A stretch of DNA of 64,000 nt from Lunularia cruciata (Eukaryota; Streptophyta; Marchantiopsida; Lunulariales; Lunulariaceae). The notes under the pieces were generated by a model. It did not search any database. It was not told the origin of the DNA and was given only the letters and a program-made list of their open reading frames with translations. Positions 57,480 through 64,000 of the stretch are shown one piece after another. Each line of letters opens with the position of its first letter. The first letter of the stretch is position 1. The translations under genes were made by a program, and so were the position numbers. The stretch is from positions 48,499,473 through 48,563,472 of the forward strand of contig OX419758.1 of assembly GCA_948567375.1 (NCBI GenBank). Reading direction: 5' to 3'.

Positions 57480-60400
57480 TGAATATGCCTCCAAGATTGA
57501 TGTGAGAGTAAATAGTCACAACATCAAGGATACATTGGTTGATGGAGGATCATTAGTGAATGCCATGTTAGAAAGGTTGATGAAGAAGTCGGGTAGGATA
57601 CCCTCAAGACCTTCAACATTTTTGGTGAGCATGGCAAGCAAGCAGTAAGTTTGACCAGTAGGGATGATGGATAAAGTGGTAGTTTCAGTTATGGGAGTTC
57701 AAAATCTCATGACTTTCCAAGTCTTGAAGGATTCAAGCTATGAATTACTTCTTGGGAGGCCATGGTTGAGAGCATCATGCACAACTAATCGATAGCACAA
57801 AGGGTACTTGAGGATTGGGCCATCAAACCATAGAGTCACAGTTCTTGTGACTAACACCACCAACACTTCCCATTTAGATACACCATCTTCTGATTATTGG
57901 GAATCAGATTCTGAAGAAGGAGCTTCAAGTGTGGACACAAGCATGGAGGAGGAGACTTCCACAAAGGAGGATGAATCTGAATTGGATTCAGATGTGTATC
58001 CCTTGTGTGCTATGGATTTTGCACCTAAGCTAGAGGTTTTGAAGGACCCAAATAAATCACTATTGACACTTGAGGAGGTAGAGAGAAGGTTAGCTACCCT
58101 CAAGCATGGCCCAAATGTTACCAAGGAGGAGAAGGTGAGATTTGAGGAGAGTTTCTGCAAGTTCATCCATGTGTTTGCTTTTAGTTACAAGGATTTGAAG
58201 GAAGTCACCTTGGAAGAGCACAAGATAGAGGTGGAGTCACATGCAAGACCAATCCACCAAAAGCAATGTCGCATTAGCCCACCAATATCTTTGGTTTTGA
58301 AGGAGGAGATTGATAAGCTCAAGGAGGCTAGATTTATCTTTGAGGTGGAGAATTTAGAATGGGTGTTTCCAATTGTGATTGTGAAGAAAAAGAATGGCAA
58401 GCTCCAAGTATGTGTGGATTACAAGAAGCTTAATGTTGTTACCAAGAATGACTATTACCCATTACCATTCATTGATGAGATCTTGGAGGAGGTTGTAGGT
58501 CATGAGAGGTATAGTTTTGGAGATGGTTATAGTGGATATAACCAAATCAAGATTGCACCAGAGCATCAACAACTCACCACATTCACCACACCTTGGAGAA
58601 CTTATACTTTCAAGGTCATGCCTTTTGGGCTTTGCAATGCTCCAACCACATTCCTATGGTTCATGAACAAGGTATTTGAACATTTCATTGGGAAATTTGT
58701 GAGAGACTTCATTGATGATTTTTGTATCTTTGGGAGCAAGGAGGAGCACTTTGAGCACCTAATCAAGGTCTTTCAATGCTTGGATGAGGCAAATGCATCA
58801 CTCAACCTAGAGAAGTGCATTTTTGGATATGAAGAAGGTCTACTTTTGGGGCACATCATCTCCAAGGATGGAAAAGCAGTTGATCCTAAGAAGGTGAGGA
58901 AAATCTTAAACCTTCCATTCCCTTCAAGCTTGACAAAGTTATGCCAATTCTTGGGGATGGTTAGGTACTATAGGAGGTTCATCTTTTCATTTTCCAACAA
59001 AGCTTATGCATTTACCATCTACATGAAGAAGGTTGTAGATTACATGGTGATTTTAGAAGACAAGGAGGCTCTCAAAGTTTTTGAGAAGCTCAAGCAATCC
59101 CTTGTTATAGCTCCAATTCTTGCCAAATCTGATTGGAATAAGGCTTTCATCGTCTACACTAATGCTTCTTATGTAACTATAGAATGCATTCTTAGTCAAT
59201 TAGACCAAGATGGGCATGATCATCCAATAGCTTATGCCAATAAGCAGATGGTTTCAAAAGAGAAGAACTACTCTGTCACAAAGAGAGAAGGGTTTGTAGT
59301 GATCTTTGGTCTCAAGAAGTTTAGACACTACTTGATTGGAGGGAAAGCCACCATTGTCACAGATCACAAGGCTTTGAATTACATCTTCAACAAGCCTAAT
59401 GTAGAAGGGAGACTAGCAAGGTGGATGATACTCTTGTTTGAATATGACTACACCATTGAGGATAGGCCAAGGAAGAAACATGTAAATGCAGATTTGTTAT
59501 CTAGGGCATACAATCATGATGGAGATGAACCAGTAGATGATTCCTTCCTGGATGAGGATCTCATGACAATTTCAATCACTCAAGAGGTTCCAATGGAGTA
59601 CAAGGAGATTGTGGATTTTGTTACAAGAGGTAACTATCCAGAAGGGATGCATGCTAGAGAGAGGATTGCCCTTGCAGCAAGATCTAGACCTTACACAATG
59701 GTGGAAGATATTCTTTTTCACCAAGGAGCAAATGGTCTACTTCAAAGAGAAATGGGTAAGGAAGAGTCTATTCTACTCATAAAGGAGTTTCATGAAGGTT
59801 TTAGTATGTGGAAGACACTTTGCAAGAAAGTTGACTACTTTCAAGATTCTATATGCAGGTTACCATTGGAGAGGGATTTTCAAGGATTGTCTTGATTATT
59901 GAAAAACTTGTCATGTTTGTCAAGCTTTTGCTAGAAAGTCTACATCCACTCTACCACTTAGATCAATTCCATTGCTAGGACCTTTTGAGAAGTGAGGACT
60001 TGATTTTGTAGATCCTCTTAATAGAACCCCAAGGAACAATCAGAACATTGCGGTAGTTATTGATTACCTTACCAAGTGGGTTGAGGCTAGACCATTAAGG
60101 GACAAGAATGAAGATGAATTTGGTAGATTTCTTTATGAACACATTATCACTAGGTTTGGATGCCCTTTGGAGCTGGTTTCTAATAGAGGAGAAGAGTTCA
60201 CAAGAAGCATCAATATAGTCATGCTATGACATTTCTCTATCACAAATAGAGTAACTACATCCTATAAGCCAAATTCTAATGGCTTGGTAGAAAGAACCAA
60301 TCAAACCTTGTGCATGATGTTGGCCAAAGATTCAAAATGGAGGGGGCTAAACATCATTGGGACAAGAGGATTCATGCGGTTTTGTGGGAGTATAGGACAA

Positions 60401-60720
60401 CAATGAAGACTTCCACAGGATATTCTCCATTTCAATTGGTATATGGTATTGAGTCTACCCTATCTATTCACTTTGATCTTCCTACATTCCAAAGCATTCA
60501 TAGGAGATTGAAGAAAGCACAAGGAGGTGATGCATAGAAGTCAAGAAAGGAATAACTCATGGAGTTGGAAGAGGCAAGAGCAGTTGCTATGGTTTGAGTG
60601 GAGCAAGCCCAAAGGAAACAAAAGGAGAGCTATGACAAGAGGCAAGGCAAGAAGAAGGTGGAGCCTATCAAAGAAGGTGATTGGGTAATGTTGTTTGATT
60701 CTATTTGATTCAAGAAGGTG
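57480..60720 (+). pseudogene. Protease, RT, RNase H and integrase of the Tat/Athila-like element (fossil)
   Basis: The protease part (about 57480-57790) has an LVDGGSLVNAM active-site block and a YELLLGRPWL block. The long stretch 57808-59895 holds RT (VCVDYKKLNVVTKNDYYPLP near 58410, MPFGLCNAPTTF near 58620, FIDDF box near 58710). RNase H follows (AFIVYTNASY near 59145, IVTDHKALNYIF near 59350), then the start of the integrase. The integrase core lies at 59990-60310 (VVIDYLTKWVEARP near 60055, SYKPNSNGLVERTNQTL near 60260). No chromodomain or PHD finger is seen. Confidence 0.85.
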
Positions 60721-60909
60721 CAAATTTTTTTTTGCCTAAGTAATTTGGACCTTTCATAATGGAGAAGGTGTGGGGAAATTACACTTATGATCTCAAGGAG
60801 TTGGGAGGAGACACTTTGATAGGATTAACCATGATAAGTTGAAGAGTATCATAGAAGGTAGAGAGACCTTCACTTTGAGGACAAAGTGAAAACTTAGTCT
60901 GGGGGTAAA

Positions 60910-61600
60910 TGTAACACATTTTTGCATGTGTATGGTATTGTGATATTTAGCTTGGTATTACAAGTATTTGAGAGACATTATTTATATAGAGATAAAGGAT
61001 GGCTCTACATTAGTCACGATTAGCTAAAGTTAGTCATAGCTAAGATAGAAGTGATGTTTCTTTAGAGGAAGTGGAAAAGATGAGCACCACTATTTTGGAT
61101 TCTAGTGTGTTGACTTGGTATAATTCTTAGGTGTTTGGCTTTGAAGAAAGAATTGAGAACTCTTGGGCCCGCAAGCCTTTTTGTTTTGGATTCTATAGTC
61201 CAAGGATAGCATATATGAAGTAATCCTTGACTTAGTGGTTGGGTCAAGATAAGATCACATGCTTAGTAAAATATACCCATGTGGATGGATATTCTTTTAC
61301 ACTTTTTGACTTGACTTGACTTTTATTTAGCCTAGTAACTTGAGTTGCTCCAGTAATTAGTAACTTTGGTGTGTAACTATTTCAAAAGTATATAAATAAG
61401 GGGTGAGGAAGTACTCATCATCCTTTCATTTGCAACTATCTTTCTCTCATTGAGTTCTCTAATGAGCAATGTCTTGAGTATTGGAGTGTTAGCCTTAGAG
61501 TAGTATGATGCAGTTAGGGTTCTTTGCCTTCTTAGTCCATAGTGCGCTACTACAATAGCCATCAACGGTTCATCTTTAGTGAGAGATAGGCTGGCTCACA
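60910..61600 (+). repeat. 3' LTR of the Tat/Athila-like element
   Basis: 691 bp, TGTAACACATT to GGCTGGCTCACA, preceded by the purine tract ctgggggtaaa. Confidence 0.92.
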
Positions 61601-61724
61601 TGCCATACTCACCTCATATTATATTTTAGATTAAGAATTTCCATCACTTTGGACCGCTCTTAAGCATTAGGTATTTACAAATGGCCAATGGCAATAAGAA
61701 CTCCAATCATGTTCCATTTACATA

Positions 61725-62015
61725 TACCATTGAAGGACTTATATTAGTTGCTTCAGAAATAGTTAACTTTATCTTTGGCCACTTTTTTTCTTAGGGACCA
61801 TACCATTAGAAGAACTATATCACTTAATTCAACAATAAGTTACTAAGTCTTTGCATTTGTACTACTGGAGGACTTATATCAACCACTTTGGAAAACCATG
61901 GGAAGACTTATATCACTCAATCAAACAATATGTAACTTAGTCTTTACACTTGTAATATTGGAGGACTTATATCACCCACTTCAACAATAGATTATGTTGT
62001 CTTTGCACTCTTGTT
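61725..62015. repeat. Degenerate ~60-bp tandem repeat
   Basis: About five units share (g)aggacttatatcacccactt..aacaata..taact(t)agtctttgcacttgt. They have diverged by substitutions and small length changes. No function is evident. Confidence 0.55.
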
Positions 62016-64000
62016 CTTGTTTTGCTTTGAGGTCATAGGTCTACATAAGGATTAAACTCTTTTTATTGGGCCTCCTTTTGCAATGCCTTTTTTCTTACTT
62101 TGGGACAAGCTACTTGGACTCAATCATAGAAAGATACTTCAATGACAGAAAGAGAAAGAACAAGTTGTTTCAAATAGAAAATTGATGGTTTTTCTACAAA
62201 ACCCTAGGGCAGCCCTAACAATAATTTTGGATACTCATAAAAACAAGGTGTCACAAAAGTGAAAAGTATATAAAAAAATTTACAGGTCCCATAGAGATTA
62301 TGGGGCATTTTAGCATTCTTTTCTAAGATGGGTAAGCAAAGGTTACGCATAAAATTAGGCAACCTTAATATATCACAAAGAATAAATATATTTGAAAGTG
62401 TAATGACTAATAATATGACATGTTTTACAATATCAAAGCAAGAGATTAATGACACCTTGGCCTTGGTAATAGATATCTCAATCTGCTTTTTTGGTAGAAG
62501 AAAACTCTAGATGCTTAGCAAAAGCAAACTCTAATTGATATGCAAGCCATGATTAGAGAGAGACATGTGCAAGTAATTTGAATTTGTTTCCTCTCACCAA
62601 TTTCATCACATAAATTGAAGATAGGATGCAAATGGTGACAATTGGATTGCAACACTAAATTGAAGATGGGGCATGAAAGGGACAAATGGGATTGTGAATT
62701 TACAAGGAAAATTGAAATTAAAGATGACCATGCAAGATCTTAATCACATGTAGGTGACAAGGAAATATTTGGCATGTAAGGCACCTATTACCAACAAATG
62801 CAATAATGGCATATTAACTTTGATAAAATTATACAGAATTGATCAAAAAATATAGAATCAAGGAGGATGAAGATTGATCAAAGCACAAAATTGCAAGGTG
62901 AAATCGGAATGGTAGTTCTCTACTGACCTCATTCACAAGCTCTCTTGAAGTTTGTTGTTTATTCCTCTTGGATTCCAAGACCTTTTCAACCTTGTGCTAA
63001 TTGGATCTTCTTCCATAAGGATTGGAGGAAACTCTATGGTCATTTGAGACTCTATATGCTCCCAAGGTATCACTACTAGGTTGATCTATTCTAGAGTGAG
63101 AGGAGAGGATGAGAGGTTTAGAATGATACATTCTAATAATGTGCAATTATTGCATTATTTAGATAATTTTGAACACTTAAAATAGTTTCATAGTGGATGT
63201 GCTAAGAGTACCACTTTTAGTCACATGGCCACATATCTAGTGAAATTTGGCAAAGGATTTCCAGAGTATATGAATGGCAAGAAGTTATACAAAAGTGTTC
63301 AAGGTATGTGAATTCTTACAAAGTTTTTTGTGATTGGAAAGTGAAATCTATTGGAGAATATCAATAAAAAGTGAGATGAAATGAGGATGGAGCACCATAG
63401 ATGACAAATTGAATTACAAATATCCACATTTCTAGAAGATGAATGAAATGTTTGGGAGTAGGGAAAATATCTCCCCTTGTAATGGTAATCTTAGGTGTAG
63501 GAAAGTCTTGGAAAGATAGTGTAGAACTCTGCCAAGATAATGAGATAGAAATAATCCATCACAATGAGGATGAAATGGATGTGGACAAAATCCTCTATCA
63601 TCTAGAATTTCATTTTTAGGTAGAATTCCCATTACCCAAGACTCTTCCTTTGTCTTTCTTATGTTTTTTCATGTGGCACTACAATACATTCTTGGGTCAG
63701 ATCTACAAGAGGTGGACAATAGATCATATTCTTTTGCTACATGTAAATCAAATTTGGAACATGTTTCTCTATTGCAAGCAGATTCTTGAGCAGATTTTCA
63801 TTTGGACCATGTTTCCTCTGTACATTTTCCTCATGCAATTCCTCTTGTGAAACCTATATGTACAAAGCAAGAGGAATTAGGGTGGGATAAGGCTTCAACA
63901 CTTGTTGAGGAAAAGGTGGGCCAAGGTATGGCCCACACCAATGGAGGAGGAAAAGACAATCCCAAGTAAAGAAGGTGGTACCGGTGAAGTTGAACAAGAG
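62016..64000. other. No recognisable gene
   Basis: AT-rich DNA with short open frames on both strands. A stretch near 63660-63960 reads as once-coding (for example NLEHVSLLQADS) but matches no family I know. Confidence 0.35.

Larger units (their letters stand above)
53800..61600 (+). mobile_element. Full-length Tat/Athila-like Ty3/gypsy element
   Basis: A 7.8-kb element with LTRs at 53800-54488 and 60910-61600 and a primer site that fits tRNA-Asp. It has an extra region with a zinc knuckle before gag, then gag, protease, RT, RNase H and integrase, and a purine tract (ctgggggtaaa) before the 3' LTR. The flanks tgct (53796-53799) and tgcc (61601-61604) fit a 4-bp target duplication with one transition. 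The LTRs differ at roughly 6-8% of positions by eye. It still holds one 695-codon pol stretch, the longest in the window, but the element as a whole is broken in several places. Four solo LTRs of this family lie at 24540, 31389, 41546 and 50764. Confidence 0.9.

Noticed and set aside
61725-62015. CRISPR-like array
   Set aside because: The repeats are degenerate with no unique spacers, and the DNA is plant nuclear.

Overview
The window is nuclear DNA of a land plant with a large, repeat-rich genome. The evidence is two ordinary plant genes (a DUF538 protein and a spliced mitochondrial carrier) in a sea of old Ty3/gypsy LTR elements, solo LTRs, a PIF/Harbinger fragment and non-LTR reverse transcriptase remnants. 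A gymnosperm, fern or lycophyte would fit. The sequence alone does not fix the lineage.

Layout. 1-4308: 3' part of an old gypsy element (copy A). 4310-6640: a Harbinger transposase fragment and repeat-rich DNA. 6849-11317: the gene island, with DUF538 on the plus strand and a five-exon SLC25-type carrier on the minus strand, facing each other. 13207-23065: a nearly full-length gypsy element on the minus strand (copy B). 24540-25229: a solo LTR. 26050-27430: a LINE-like reverse transcriptase remnant. 29833-51488: one chromovirus holding a second chromovirus of the same family in its 3' LTR, which holds another copy of the first element (copy C, 35968-45079) in its 5' LTR, which holds a solo LTR. 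51500-53110: a second LINE-like remnant. 53800-61600: a full-length Tat/Athila-like gypsy element. The rest is AT-rich DNA without recognisable genes.

Most notable: copies B and C belong to one family whose pol region holds a cytosine-5 DNA methyltransferase domain between protease and reverse transcriptase. The motifs come in canonical order: LFGGINTGL, GWPCQ, ENV, a DNMT3-like DAARVGSRAHR block, then ADERE and LGQAMNLN. In all three copies the polyprotein ends, after the integrase, in a C4HC3 PHD finger rather than a chromodomain. The element therefore pairs a chromatin reader with a DNA-methylation writer. Methyltransferase-bearing retrotransposons are published for charophyte algae and dinoflagellates. 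I know of no description of this reader-plus-writer layout in a land plant. The family also has asymmetric ends: a 105-bp unit flanks the 3' LTR on both sides in all three copies but is absent from both visible 5' LTRs, although target-site duplications mark the outer ends.

All retroelements here are treated as degraded fossils. Only the DUF538 and carrier genes look like working host genes.
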